Of a stretch of DNA of 35,869 nt, positions 1-8,480 are shown in pieces. This stretch comes from an uncultured bacterium (GTDB lineage Bacteria; Acidobacteriota; Thermoanaerobaculia; Multivoradales; J023), in assembly GCA_937948815.1 (NCBI GenBank), contig CALFAM010000338.1:1-35869 (forward strand). Direction: 5' to 3'. The notes beneath the pieces were generated by a model, which did not search any database, was not told where the DNA came from, and saw nothing but the letters and a program-made list of their open reading frames with translations. Numbering within the stretch: the first letter of the stretch is position 1; each line of letters starts with the position of its first letter. A program made the position numbers and the translations under genes.

Positions 1-66
1 GTCGTGCAAGTTGCCTATCCGCCCCCCATGCTTTGGTTTCGCCGCTCGACTCTGAGGACTGATTCC

Positions 67-405
67 ATGGAAAAGGGGCGGCGGATCGCGCTCGAGGATG
101 TTGCTCAGCAAGCCAAGGCCCTCGAAGGCGGCACCGCAAGCTGGATGCGCACTGCAAGACTGACGGACTTGATGGATCCTCTAGGCGACGGCTCGACGTC
201 AAGTATTTCTTTGTTCATTGGTTCGTCTGGCACGCCTCGGCCGGGGCGTGTGCAGATTGATTCCGTCGTCCGGAAGCCTGTGGGTTGGGAGATTGGCCTA
301 GAGACCCCTGATGGTCGGGGAGCCGTGATCGAGGTGGACAGCCTCTTCAACTTGGTGTCCGAGCGGATGATCGAGCTTCCGGCGCTGCCGGGACCGGATC
401 TCTGA
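67..405 (+). CDS. Hypothetical protein, possibly 5'-extended
   Basis: I do not recognise this protein. From the ATG at 67 it is 112 residues, soluble and mixed alpha/beta in composition, with no signal peptide or membrane segment. The frame stays open to the left window edge, with other possible starts at 4 (GTG) and 28 (ATG), so it may be the end of a longer gene. I chose 67 because the residues before it (PPP, WFRRST) look unlike a protein core, but no clear ribosome binding site decides the start. A 12-bp hairpin with one mismatch begins 21 bases after the stop, as expected for the end of a rightward transcript, and this is the main support that the frame is real. The next gene lies on the opposite strand and converges with it. 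Confidence 0.5.
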   Translation: MEKGRRIALEDVAQQAKALEGGTASWMRTARLTDLMDPLGDGSTSSISLFIGSSGTPRPGRVQIDSVVRKPVGWEIGLETPDGRGAVIEVDSLFNLVSERMIELPALPGPDL

Positions 406-426
406 GCCAATCAGGCGAGACGGAAG

Positions 427-463
427 TGCGTACGCCCCGGGTCGTGGATCTGGGGCGCACGCA
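427..463 (+). terminator. Hairpin after the first gene
   Basis: The arms 427-438 and 452-463 pair over 12 bases with one mismatch (TGCGTACGCCCC against GGGGCGCACGCA), leaving a 13-base loop. It starts 21 bases after the stop at 405. No T-tract follows, so it is either a non-canonical terminator or a transcript-end hairpin. Confidence 0.45.
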
Positions 464-840
464 CTGCGCTTGGGGGAAAGGGCCCTGAGGGCTCATGGGG
501 GTTGAAAGAGCCTTGGCCGGGCGATGGCCCGAGGGTAGGTGACAGCCTCGGTCGGCTCCGCGTGGGTCGGCCGTGGCGGCCTGGGGAGCGCACAAGTCCG
601 ACTCGAAGACATCGACTCGTCCGGTGAACACGAGCACGAGCTGTGAGCCCTGACGCGTGGTGTCGCGGCGCAGGGCCGGAGCGAGGCTGTCAATGGATAC
701 TTCGTGCGGGAAGCCTTGCTGGATGCAGTTTCGTGGGGCCTCCGGCGCTGGGTCTCGTCGTGCCGTGCCGCGAACAATCGTGTTCACCGGATCCCGGGAA
801 GCCGAGAGCGACCCTTGGCTGGCGGCGCTCGGAAGGTGGC
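464..840. other. No supported gene
   Basis: This stretch lies between the hairpin and the stop of the convergent beta-helix gene. Several open frames cross it on both strands, but they are proline/arginine-rich low-complexity translations of the kind produced by high-GC shadows, without recognisable motifs or ribosome binding sites. I see no RNA gene in it. Confidence 0.4.
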
Positions 841-2439
841 TCAGGGAATCGATGCCGACCAGGCGGATAGGTCGCCGGCCTCGAATCCATCGCTGAAGAT
901 GTCACTCACCTCGTAGGCACCGATGTCCGGCATGGCATCGCGTGATGCACCGCGTTGATCGGTCGAAGGTGCGCCGACGTCGGTACCCGCATCGATCGCT
1001 GGGCTACCGGGCCCAAGGGCCATCGTTCGGGTCGGCCCGCCGTTCACGCCATGGGGGAGCAGCGCTGGGTCGTCCCAGATCACGGTGGCGGTGGCAGCAA
1101 TCTCTTCCTGGCCGTTTGGGCGAAACCGGGGGAACTGCATGTTGCCACCTCCGTCGGCCACTGGGAAGCGAATGTTCCAAGGGTTGAATTCGTTGCCGCC
1201 CACGTTGTCGTAGAGAATCGTGTTGCTCATCGTGATCTGGTTGCTGGCGCTATTCGAGATGCCGGCACCGAAGCAGACGTCGCAGGGCGCATCGTTGCCA
1301 GCAATCGTGCTGTTGCGGATGGTCACCACCGCGCTGCTGTCGATCGACATGGCACCACCCAATGACGCGCGTGCGAGGTTGTTCACGAAGGTGCTGTTGA
1401 CCATCTCACCGCTGGCACCCGGGCCGATAAAGAGGGCGCCATTGGCGCGTGCCTGGTTGGCGATGAAGCTCGAGTTGTGAATCGAGAAGGGGCCGCCTTG
1501 GAGGTAGGCACCACCGGCAAAACCAAAGGTGTCGAGCGGATTGGTGTTGCCCTGGAACGTGGATGCGTTGATCGCGGTCAGGCTGAGGTCGTCGTACATG
1601 ACGGTGAACAAGCCCGCTCCGAACGCATTCGCGCGGTTGTTGGTCAGCCGGGCACGACAGAGGGTGACGGTCCGCTCGCCGCCGTCGATGCCGATCGCGC
1701 CGCCGTTGCCACCGTTCCCAGGATTTCCATTGGTGCCGGTGGCGCGATTGTCAATGAAGTCGCTCTCCACCACGGTAACGGTCTTGCTGCCCAAGGAATA
1801 GACCGCGCCGCCGTTGCTGCCCCGATTGTTCTCGAAACGCGAGCGGTACAGGATCACCTCATTCATCCCGGTCGCGTAGATCGCGCCGCCTCCGTCGTCC
1901 TGGGCCGTGGCAATCGCCGTGTTGTCTTGAAACCAGCTGTCGATCACCACCAAGCTCACGGCTTGCCAGGGGCCGCCGGAAGGTTTGTAGACTCCGGCGC
2001 CGCTGCCGCTCGGCGTCGATCCGTCGGCAATGCCGATGTTCTGCAGGGTCAGGGTGTAGGTCAGGTTCTGTGGATTCTCGACCTGGATTACGCGCCGCGC
2101 GTTGCCGCCGCTCAATGTCACCAGGCCGCCACCATCGAGCGCTGTCTCGCGGGTCACCACGAGAGGCGCATCCAATTCGATCGTTACCGGATCCGAGCCG
2201 GCGTTGAGCAGGATGGGTCCTCCTTCATCGAGCGCGGCTTGGATCGCTGCTGCCGTCACACTTCCCGGTGTGCCCAAGCCGACCAAGGTCGCCCCCATCA
2301 TCGGTACCGGCATCGCGGGCGGCAAGCAGGTGGGCTCCTGGCCCGCTACCAACGGTTGGCTGCCGAGTAGACCGGAGTAGGCGATGAGAAGCGAGAGCGT
2401 CCAGACACGGGGCGAGGAAGAGAGCATGGAAGTCAGCAT
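841..2439 (-). CDS. Secreted parallel beta-helix protein with choice-of-anchor Q-like end and DGFE tag
   Basis: The 532-residue product begins with a signal peptide (hydrophobic stretch around residues 14-32, ending near LVAGQ). It continues as repeated short Asn/Gly/Ser-rich strands with motifs such as GGAIY, GGAVYS, NNRA and NSTF. That is the pattern of a right-handed parallel beta-helix of the polymorphic outer-membrane/pectate-lyase type. Near the C-terminus PAIDAGTD, DQRGASRD and DIGAYE form the sequence usually called choice-of-anchor Q. The last 17 residues carry the tag IFSDGFEAGDLSAW, shared with three unrelated secreted proteins at 31419-35869. The protein is probably surface-exposed or released; ligand or substrate is unknown. 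I used the ATG at 2439; an in-frame ATG at 2427 is equally possible, and neither has a good ribosome binding site. It converges with the first gene. Confidence 0.85.
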   Translation of the reverse strand: MLTSMLSSSPRVWTLSLLIAYSGLLGSQPLVAGQEPTCLPPAMPVPMMGATLVGLGTPGSVTAAAIQAALDEGGPILLNAGSDPVTIELDAPLVVTRETALDGGGLVTLSGGNARRVIQVENPQNLTYTLTLQNIGIADGSTPSGSGAGVYKPSGGPWQAVSLVVIDSWFQDNTAIATAQDDGGGAIYATGMNEVILYRSRFENNRGSNGGAVYSLGSKTVTVVESDFIDNRATGTNGNPGNGGNGGAIGIDGGERTVTLCRARLTNNRANAFGAGLFTVMYDDLSLTAINASTFQGNTNPLDTFGFAGGAYLQGGPFSIHNSSFIANQARANGALFIGPGASGEMVNSTFVNNLARASLGGAMSIDSSAVVTIRNSTIAGNDAPCDVCFGAGISNSASNQITMSNTILYDNVGGNEFNPWNIRFPVADGGGNMQFPRFRPNGQEEIAATATVIWDDPALLPHGVNGGPTRTMALGPGSPAIDAGTDVGAPSTDQRGASRDAMPDIGAYEVSDIFSDGFEAGDLSAWSASIP

Positions 2440-2922
2440 CGTTGAATAAGCCTATCGCCATCTGCTCGTATCTGCTCGCGCTGCCCACTGCGCGGTGATC
2501 GCCAGGGTTGCTTCCTCACGGGTCCCCGAACCGCAGCCGTTGGTGATCATGGGTCGTGTCGAACGGCGCGTCTCGTTCGAAGACGCTCGGAAGCCTTCGA
2601 GTCGATGGGGTGAACGGCTCCATGGAAAGTGACGTTGAAACATCTTGTCTCGACTTCACGATTGCCGCGGGCGTGCCGACCGGCGAGCGGATCTTCGACC
2701 GAGCCGAGCCTTTCGTCTTCGATACCATCGCATCGACCACGCTGACGCTCTGCGGGCAGAGCTTCACGCCAACGACCACGATGAGCGTGGCCCCTCCCGT
2801 CGCGTCCACGAGCCAGCCGACGACGATCTTGGAAGGGAAGCCGGCCGCGCCGTTCCTGGGCCGGAGCCATGCCTTCAGCATGCTCGGCAACCACCTCGAT
2901 CAGGCCACGGTCACCGGGCCGC
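2440..2922. other. Unresolved stretch downstream of hutU, possible small gene on either strand
   Basis: Between the beta-helix start and the hutU stop, 2600-2900 shows strong third-position GC bias, so something here may be coding. Two frames share the same third positions: a rightward frame (possible ATG at 2622, open to 3011, overlapping the hutU tail by 89 bases) and a leftward frame (about 2516-2890, TTG or internal ATG start). The rightward product would be threonine-rich, the leftward one valine/serine/lysine-rich. First-position purine content slightly favours the leftward frame, but neither product contains a motif I recognise. The leftward frame would place an extra gene just after hutU; the rightward one would be convergent with it. 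I do not assign a gene. Confidence 0.3.
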
Positions 2923-4596
2923 TCAGCCGAGATCGAGTCCCGGAAGATCGAGACCTTGTTCCTCGGCACAGGTGCGGGCGAGGTCATAGCCAGCATCGGC
3001 GTGGCGCATGACACCGGTGGCGGGATCATTCCACAGCACGCGGCCGATGCGGCGGTCGGCGTCTTCGCTGCCGTCGCAGCAGATCACCAACCCGGCGTGC
3101 TGCGAGTAGCCCATGCCGACGCCACCCCCATGGTGGAAGGAGACCCAGGTGGCGCCCGAAGCCGTGCTCAGCAGAGCATTCAGGATTGGCCAGTCAGACA
3201 CCGCGTCCGAGCCGTCGAGCATGGCCTCGGTCTCGCGGTTGGGGCTGGCCACGGAGCCGGAGTCCAGGTGATCGCGGCCGATTACCACCGGCGCGGAAAG
3301 CTCACCGGTGCGCACCATTTCGTTGAACGCGAGGCCGAGGCGGTGGCGATCCCCGAGGCCGACCCAACAGATGCGCGCGGGGAGCCCCTGGAAGTGGATG
3401 CGCTCGCGGGCCATGTCGAGCCAGTTGTGCAGGTGTTGGTCGTCCGGAATCAGCTCCTTGACCTTGGCGTCCGTCTTGTAGATGTCCTCGGGATCGCCGG
3501 AAAGCGCGACCCAGCGGAAGGGGCCCACCCCGCGGCAGAAGAGCGGGCGAATGTAGGCAGGCACGAAGCCGGGGAAGTCAAAGGCATTGGCCACGCCTTC
3601 GTCCTTGGCGACCTGGCGAATGTTGTTCCCGTAGTCGAAGGTCGGAATGCCCAGTTTGTGAAAGGCCAGCATCGCCTCGACGTGGATCGCCATCGAGCGT
3701 CGCGCCGCGGCTTCGACCTCGGACGGCGCGTCTTGGCGACGGCTCTGCCACTGCTCCATGGTCCAGCCCGTGGGCAAGTAGCCGTTGATCGGATCGTGGG
3801 CCGAGGTTTGGTCCGTCACGGCGTCCGGCCGGATGCCGCGGGCGATCATTTCGGGCAAGATCTCAGCGGCATTGCCCAACAAGCCGACCGAGATCGCCTG
3901 CTTCGCTTCGACGGCTTCGGCGATCCAGGCGAGGGCATCTTCGAGGCGATCGGCCTTGCGGTCGACGTAGCCAGTGCGCAAGCGGAAGTCGATACGGCTT
4001 TCGTCGCACTCGACTGCCAGCATGCAGGCTCCTGCCATGGTGGCGGCGAGCGGCTGGGCACCACCCATGCCCCCCAGGCCAGCGGTCAGGATCCAGCGGC
4101 CGCGCAGATCGCCGTCGAAGTGCTGGCGACCCATCTCGACGAAGGTTTCGTACGTGCCCTGCACGATGCCCTGGCTGCCGATGTAGATCCACGACCCGGC
4201 GGTCATCTGGCCGTACATCATCAAGCCCTTGCGGTCGAGCTCGTTGAAGTGATCCCAGCTCGACCACGCGGGCACCAGGTTGGAGTTGGCGATCAGGACT
4301 CGCGGGGCATCGGCATGGGTTTGAAAGACGCCGACCGGCTTGCCGGATTGGACCAAGAGGGTCTGGTCGTCTTCGAGGCGCCGAAGGGTCGAGGCGATGG
4401 CGTCGAAGCTCGGCCAGTCGCGCGCTGCGCGCCCGACGCCGCCATAGACCACGAGCTCCTCGGGGCGCTCGGCAACGTCCGGATCGAGGTTGTTGTGGAG
4501 CATGCGCAGCGGCGCTTCGGTGAGCCAGCTCTTGGCGCTCCGCTCGCTGCCGCGCGGGGCACGGATCTCACGTGTCGGGTCGAGACGGTCGTTCAT
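2923..4596 (-). CDS. hutU: Urocanate hydratase (urocanase)
   Basis: The enzyme converts urocanate to 4-imidazolone-5-propionate with tightly bound NAD, the second step of histidine breakdown, in the cytosol. The 557-residue length matches the family. Visible hallmarks are the N-terminal region with [21 protein letters not shown], the glycine-rich NAD-binding segment [37 protein letters not shown], and [13 protein letters not shown]. The cysteine of the last motif falls at residue 410, the number of the catalytic Cys410 in the well-studied Pseudomonas putida enzyme. It is the last gene of the leftward hutI-hutC-hutU unit and starts three bases after the hutC stop, so it is almost certainly cotranscribed and controlled by HutC. 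Nothing looks damaged. Confidence 0.97.
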   Translation of the reverse strand: MNDRLDPTREIRAPRGSERSAKSWLTEAPLRMLHNNLDPDVAERPEELVVYGGVGRAARDWPSFDAIASTLRRLEDDQTLLVQSGKPVGVFQTHADAPRVLIANSNLVPAWSSWDHFNELDRKGLMMYGQMTAGSWIYIGSQGIVQGTYETFVEMGRQHFDGDLRGRWILTAGLGGMGGAQPLAATMAGACMLAVECDESRIDFRLRTGYVDRKADRLEDALAWIAEAVEAKQAISVGLLGNAAEILPEMIARGIRPDAVTDQTSAHDPINGYLPTGWTMEQWQSRRQDAPSEVEAAARRSMAIHVEAMLAFHKLGIPTFDYGNNIRQVAKDEGVANAFDFPGFVPAYIRPLFCRGVGPFRWVALSGDPEDIYKTDAKVKELIPDDQHLHNWLDMARERIHFQGLPARICWVGLGDRHRLGLAFNEMVRTGELSAPVVIGRDHLDSGSVASPNRETEAMLDGSDAVSDWPILNALLSTASGATWVSFHHGGGVGMGYSQHAGLVICCDGSEDADRRIGRVLWNDPATGVMRHADAGYDLARTCAEEQGLDLPGLDLG

Positions 4597-4599
4597 GGC

Positions 4600-5631
4600 T
4601 TACCTCACTTTGGGGCTTTCGTTCCCTGGTATCCCTGATTCGGTGGGTCCTGATGCCGCGGAGCGGGCTTTCGGTGCGGTCGTGATCGGCGTCACGCGGG
4701 GCGGACGGCCCGCGCCGGATTGGCTGGGCTTGTCGCGCCCGGGCTTGTCGCGCCCGGGCTTGTCGTGGCTGGGTTTGTCGTGACCGGACCGTTTCTGCAC
4801 GCGGTAGCGCGCGCCCAGGTCGTAGCGGCTGCTCGGGTAGGTCAAGATGGCGTAGGTGACCACCCGCCCGCCGTTCCAGGTACGCCGTTCGAGGCGCAAA
4901 CACGGCTCGGTTCGCGCGATGGCGAGTAGCTCGGAAGTCGCGGCGTCGGGCATCGTCGCCTGGACAATGTGCTCCATCTCTTCAGGCTCGAGGGTACGAA
5001 GGAGATGCTCCGAGGGCGTGGTGCGGGTGAAGTCGACGTCGAGGAAGTCGGGCGCGGCCTGGGGGCTGACCCAGCGGTCCTCGAGCTGAATCGGCAGATG
5101 GTCGCTCAGGTGTACCAAGGTGACGTGGAACACCGTCTCTCCGACAGCAAGCTCCAGGCGCTCGGCGAGCGTTGCGTCGACCTTCACGCGTTCCTGCCAG
5201 ACGATCTTGGCCCGATGCTCGCGGCCGTCGGCAGCGATTTCCTCGGCTATGTTCCGCAGCTCGATCAGGCTGGCGTGGCGTGGCGGTGCGGCAACGAAAC
5301 GACCGACGCCGGCAACACGGTCCAGGGTCCCTTCCTCGGTCAGCTCACGAAGCGCGCGGTTGACCGTCATGCGGCTGACGCTGAGCTCGGCGACGATCTG
5401 GTTTTCGGACGGGATCCTTCGACCAGGTGGCCAAGTACCGGTGCTGATCTGGGAGCGAATACGGTCTTTGATCTGTTGGTAGAGGGGGACTGGCTTGCCG
5501 GCATGATGGGTGCCATGATGGGTGCCAGCCTCGTGTGCCTGCGCGGCCTCGCGTGTCTGCGGTGTCCACGCGTCGTCGGCCCCAGGCTCCGGGCCGAAGC
5601 GCAGCACGCGATCCACGCGTCCACGACTCAT
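4600..5631 (-). CDS. hutC: Histidine-utilisation repressor HutC (GntR family) with terminal extensions
   Basis: This is a GntR/HutC-type repressor that in known systems binds operators upstream of hut genes and is released by urocanate. A winged-helix domain spans roughly residues 46-115 (PLYQQIKDRIRSQI, SENQIVAELSVSRMTVNRAL, EGTLDRVAGVGRFV), and a UTRA ligand domain runs from about 120 to 278, ending in SSRYDLGARYRV. The start is set by an ATGA overlap with the hutI stop (5628-5631). It is unusually long at 343 residues; the family is usually near 240. An N-terminal extension of about 45 residues includes a His-rich THHGTHHAG stretch. A C-terminal tail of about 60 residues contains four (H/R)DKP units and then a basic, Pro/Ser-rich end. 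The tails are probably disordered. It lies between hutI and hutU, so it should be autoregulated through the site at 7021-7034. Confidence 0.93.
   Translation of the reverse strand: MSRGRVDRVLRFGPEPGADDAWTPQTREAAQAHEAGTHHGTHHAGKPVPLYQQIKDRIRSQISTGTWPPGRRIPSENQIVAELSVSRMTVNRALRELTEEGTLDRVAGVGRFVAAPPRHASLIELRNIAEEIAADGREHRAKIVWQERVKVDATLAERLELAVGETVFHVTLVHLSDHLPIQLEDRWVSPQAAPDFLDVDFTRTTPSEHLLRTLEPEEMEHIVQATMPDAATSELLAIARTEPCLRLERRTWNGGRVVTYAILTYPSSRYDLGARYRVQKRSGHDKPSHDKPGRDKPGRDKPSQSGAGRPPRVTPITTAPKARSAASGPTESGIPGNESPKVR
4726..4785. repeat. Four 15-bp tandem repeats inside the hutC tail
   Basis: Four consecutive 15-base units begin at 4726, 4741, 4756 and 4771. The first two are identical (GGGCTTGTCGCGCCC); the third and fourth have drifted. 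On the coding strand they encode the DKP(S/G)(H/R)-type five-residue repeat of the HutC tail. Copy number could vary in frame. Confidence 0.85.
5502..5525. repeat. Two 12-bp tandem repeats in the hutC N-terminal extension
   Basis: CATGATGGGTGC occurs twice head to tail. On the leftward coding strand it gives the THHGTHHAG segment just before the winged-helix domain. Confidence 0.7.
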
Positions 5632-6875
5632 GGTGCCTCTCCTTCTCGACCCCAAGATGCCCGACCCCCGACATAGCGCCCCACGCATGGCGTGAGGCCG
5701 AGGTTGGCCACCAGGGCGGCGGGCTTGTCGGTGGCCCACACGGCAAGATCAGCGCGCTTGCCGGCTTCGACCGTACCCACGGTTCCGGCGACACCCAGGG
5801 CCCGCGCGGCCTCGCGGGTGACGCCCGCCAGCGCTTCCTCCGGCGTCAGGCCGAAGAGCACGCAGCCCAAGGTCAAGGTTGCGAGGAGAGAGTGGAGTGG
5901 TGAGCTTCCGGGGTTCAGATCGGTCGCCAGCGCGATTGGCACCCGGTGCTTGCGGAGCAATGCGACGGGCGGCGCCTGCTTCTCGCGCAGGAAGAAGTAG
6001 GCGCCCGGCAGCAGGACGGCTGTGGTGCCGGCTTCGGCCATGGCCCGCACGCCGTCTTCGTCCAGGTACTCGAGGTGGTCTGCGGACTGACCGGCAAAGC
6101 GGGCGGCAAGGCGCGCGCCACCCAGATTGCTGAGCTGCTCGGCGTGGAGCTTGACCGGCAGGCCGTGATGACGGGCAGCTTCGAACACACGCTCGACCTG
6201 GGCTGGCGAGAACGCAATGTGCTCGAGAAATGCATCGACTGCGTCGGCCAGGCCGGCTTCGGCGACCGCGGGCAGCATCGTGTCGACCACGTAGTCGATG
6301 TAGGCATCGCCGCGCCCCGTGTACTCCGGTGGAATGGCGTGGGCGCCGAGAAAGGTCGTATGCACCGTGACCGGCTGCTCGCGACCCAGCCGCCGTGCGA
6401 CCTCGAGCATGCGTAGCTCGGTTTCTGTGTCGAGGCCATAGCCCGACTTGATCTCCACCCGGGTGACGCCATCCGCCAGCAGCCGGGAGAGTCGGGGCAG
6501 GGCGGCCTGATAGAGGGCTTCGGCGCTCGCCGCTCGCGTCGCGCGGACGCTGGCATTGATGCCTCCTCCGCGCTTGGCGATCTCGGCGTAGTCGGTGCCG
6601 GCCAGTCGCGCCTCGAATTCGTCGATGCGGTCGCCGCCCCAAACCAGGTGGGTATGGCAGTCGATCAGTCCCGGTGTGATCAGCCGGCCTTGGCAGTCCG
6701 TCTCGGTCGCGGCGCGGACATCGGGTCGCCTGGCCTCGTCACCGACCCAGGCGATCTTCCCGTCCTGGATGACGATCACGCCTCGATCGATCAGTCCGTA
6801 CGGAGTTTTCGCGTCCGCTGCCAGCGTGGCAATGCGCGCGTTGTGGATCAGGAGGTCGCAGTCAGTCCCATTCAT
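5628..6875 (-). CDS. hutI: Imidazolonepropionase
   Basis: This metal-dependent amidohydrolase opens the ring of 4-imidazolone-5-propionate to give N-formimino-L-glutamate, the third step of histidine degradation. The 415-residue length is normal. Visible motifs are the metal site GLIDCHTHLVWGGDR, RGGGINASV, VEIKSGYGLDTETE, TFLGAHAIPPEY, the metal/substrate segment KLHAEQLSN, and ATDLNPGSSP, which carries the conserved active-site aspartate. It is the first gene of the leftward hut unit, transcribed from the shared divergent region that contains the HutC operator. Its TGA overlaps the hutC ATG by four bases, so hutC translation is probably coupled to it. Confidence 0.96.
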   Translation of the reverse strand: MNGTDCDLLIHNARIATLAADAKTPYGLIDRGVIVIQDGKIAWVGDEARRPDVRAATETDCQGRLITPGLIDCHTHLVWGGDRIDEFEARLAGTDYAEIAKRGGGINASVRATRAASAEALYQAALPRLSRLLADGVTRVEIKSGYGLDTETELRMLEVARRLGREQPVTVHTTFLGAHAIPPEYTGRGDAYIDYVVDTMLPAVAEAGLADAVDAFLEHIAFSPAQVERVFEAARHHGLPVKLHAEQLSNLGGARLAARFAGQSADHLEYLDEDGVRAMAEAGTTAVLLPGAYFFLREKQAPPVALLRKHRVPIALATDLNPGSSPLHSLLATLTLGCVLFGLTPEEALAGVTREAARALGVAGTVGTVEAGKRADLAVWATDKPAALVANLGLTPCVGRYVGGRASWGREGEAP

Positions 6876-6993
6876 GCAGATTCAGCCGTGCGAGCTCAGC
6901 CCTGAGAGATCAAGCCATGGGGAGCACCAGCTCTAAGGCGCCCTCTCGTCCATCGGGCGTCGCGTCATTGAGTCGGGTGAGGGTTCGAATTTC

Positions 6994-7022
6994 TTGCGCC
7001 GTTTTCCATGGCAGCTTAGACT
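6994..7022 (+). promoter_or_regulatory. Putative hutF promoter
   Basis: TTGCGC at 6994-6999 and TAGACT at 7017-7022 are separated by 17 bases and match sigma-70-type -35 and -10 elements at four positions each. The -10 runs into the HutC-like operator, so a bound repressor would cover the -10 and start site. On the other strand TATAGA (7025-7030) inside the operator could be the -10 for hutI. This is a prediction from pattern only. Confidence 0.4.
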
Positions 7023-7034
7023 TGTCTATACAAC
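7021..7034. promoter_or_regulatory. HutC operator in the divergent hut promoter region
   Basis: CTTGTCTATACAAC contains the inverted repeat TTGT-CTAT-ACAA. Read on the other strand it is GTTGTATAGACAAG, one base from the CTTGTATAGACAAG-type HutC site as I recall it from Klebsiella and Pseudomonas. It lies 39 bases before the hutF start and about 145 bases before the hutI start, where one repressor could control both arms. Confidence 0.8.
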
Positions 7035-7073
7035 CTGCTCCGAGCATAACGCATCGAGGCTTCAAGGACACTC

Positions 7074-8480
7074 ATGCAGCGGTTTTTCGTCGAACACCTC
7101 TTCACCGGATCCGCCTGGGTCGAAGGAGCTTGCGTCGAGGTCGACTCGGCGGGCGACATCGTCTCGGTGACCGCGAACGGCTCGTCTGATGGGATACGGC
7201 TGCCGGGTTGTGTGGTGCCGGGCGTCCCCAATGTGCATTGCCATGCTCATCAGCGTGCGATGGCCGGGCTCGCCGAGCGGTCCGGTCCCGCAAGCGCTGC
7301 TGCATCGCGTCCGGGAACGGAATCGACTGCGGCAGCCCGTGACTCGTTCTGGACTTGGCGCGAGGTGATGTACCGGCATGTCGGCCGCATGAGCCCGGAC
7401 GACCTCGAAGCCGTCGCAGCGCAGCTCTACGTCGAGATGCTCGAGGCCGGTTATACCGCGGTCGGTGAGTTCCAGTACCTCCATCACGATCCGAGCGGGA
7501 AGCCCTACGCATCGCCGGCTGAGATGTCCTTGCGCTGCCTGGCAGCGGCCGAGGCAGCCGGGATCGGGCTCACCAGCCTGCCGGTGCTGTACACCAGCGG
7601 CGGCTTCGGCGGCCAGGCAGCCAGCGCGGGGCAGCGACGATTCCTCTGTACGGTCGACACCTTTCTCACGCTCGTCGAAGCGCTCGAAGAAAGGTGCTCG
7701 GCCAATCACACGGTGGGCATCGCACCGCACTCACTGCGGGCAGTATTGCCGGAGGATTTGGCGGCTGTGCTCGGCGGGTTCAGGGGCGAGGGGCCGATTC
7801 ACATCCACATCGCCGAGCAAACCCGAGAGGTCGAGGACTGCTTGCGGTGGAGCGGGCAGCGACCGGTGGCCTGGTTGCTCGACCACGCACCGGTGGACGG
7901 CCGTTGGTGCCTGATCCACGCCACACACATGGACGATGCTGAGGTCGCGGCGTTGGCCCGGCGCGGTGCGGTGGCCGGGCTGTGCCCGACGACGGAAGCG
8001 AACCTCGGCGATGGATTGTTCCGCGCCGCAGACTTCCTCGCGGCCGGTGGCCGGCTCGGCATTGGCTCGGACAGCAATAGCTCCGTCAGTCCGGTCGAAG
8101 AGCTGCGTTGGCTCGAGTACGGCCAGCGGCTCGATACACGTCGGCGGAATGTGCTGGCGGGAGGCGCGGGCCGCAGCACCGGCCGCAACCTTCTCGAGCG
8201 GGTACTTGCCGGCGGCGCGCAGGCCAGTGGTCGGGCCATCGGCCGGCTGGCTGCCGGCTGCCGGGCCGACTTCGTGGTGCTCGACACGGATCACCCATTG
8301 CTCGTCGGCCGCACCCAGGATGCGTGGATCGATAGCTGGCTCTTTTCTGGAAATCGGTCATTGATCCGCGAGGTATGGGTCGGCGGCGCACGTCGCGTCG
8401 CCGACGGACGACATCTCGACGCCGAGGCCGTGGCAGCACGCTTTGGCGGCACCATGCAGGCTTTGCTGAGGAGATCTTGA
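7074..8480 (+). CDS. hutF: Formimidoylglutamate deiminase
   Basis: HutF removes ammonia from N-formimino-L-glutamate to give N-formyl-L-glutamate, the fourth step of the two-step variant of the pathway. The 468-residue protein belongs to the amidohydrolase superfamily. The metal-binding HxH lies in [13 protein letters not shown] (His55 and His57, with His59 nearby), further ligands in [14 protein letters not shown] and LIHATHMD, and the active-site aspartate in [25 protein letters not shown], whose tail is typical of HutF rather than guanine deaminase or TrzN relatives. It is the first gene of the rightward arm, close behind the predicted operator. Its TGA overlaps the hutH ATG by one base (TGATG), so the two are probably translated in a coupled way. 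Confidence 0.95.
   Translation: MQRFFVEHLFTGSAWVEGACVEVDSAGDIVSVTANGSSDGIRLPGCVVPGVPNVHCHAHQRAMAGLAERSGPASAAASRPGTESTAAARDSFWTWREVMYRHVGRMSPDDLEAVAAQLYVEMLEAGYTAVGEFQYLHHDPSGKPYASPAEMSLRCLAAAEAAGIGLTSLPVLYTSGGFGGQAASAGQRRFLCTVDTFLTLVEALEERCSANHTVGIAPHSLRAVLPEDLAAVLGGFRGEGPIHIHIAEQTREVEDCLRWSGQRPVAWLLDHAPVDGRWCLIHATHMDDAEVAALARRGAVAGLCPTTEANLGDGLFRAADFLAAGGRLGIGSDSNSSVSPVEELRWLEYGQRLDTRRRNVLAGGAGRSTGRNLLERVLAGGAQASGRAIGRLAAGCRADFVVLDTDHPLLVGRTQDAWIDSWLFSGNRSLIREVWVGGARRVADGRHLDAEAVAARFGGTMQALLRRS

Noticed and set aside
406..840. Small RNA gene between the first gene and the beta-helix gene
   Set aside because: I compared it by eye with RNase P RNA, tmRNA and SRP RNA landmarks and found none; only the hairpin at 427-463 stands out.
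1477..2370. Rightward open frame of 297 codons in the beta-helix gene
   Set aside because: Its text has no motif, while the leftward frame has a signal peptide, beta-helix repeats and a tag shared with other genes.
2869..4638. Long rightward open frame of 589 codons across the hutU region
   Set aside because: It is the antisense shadow of hutU, which has complete family motifs and the catalytic Cys410. The shadow shows no domain and is rich in shadow-type residues.
4726..4785. CRISPR-like array
   Set aside because: Units are contiguous 15-mers without spacers and read through as coding repeats in hutC.
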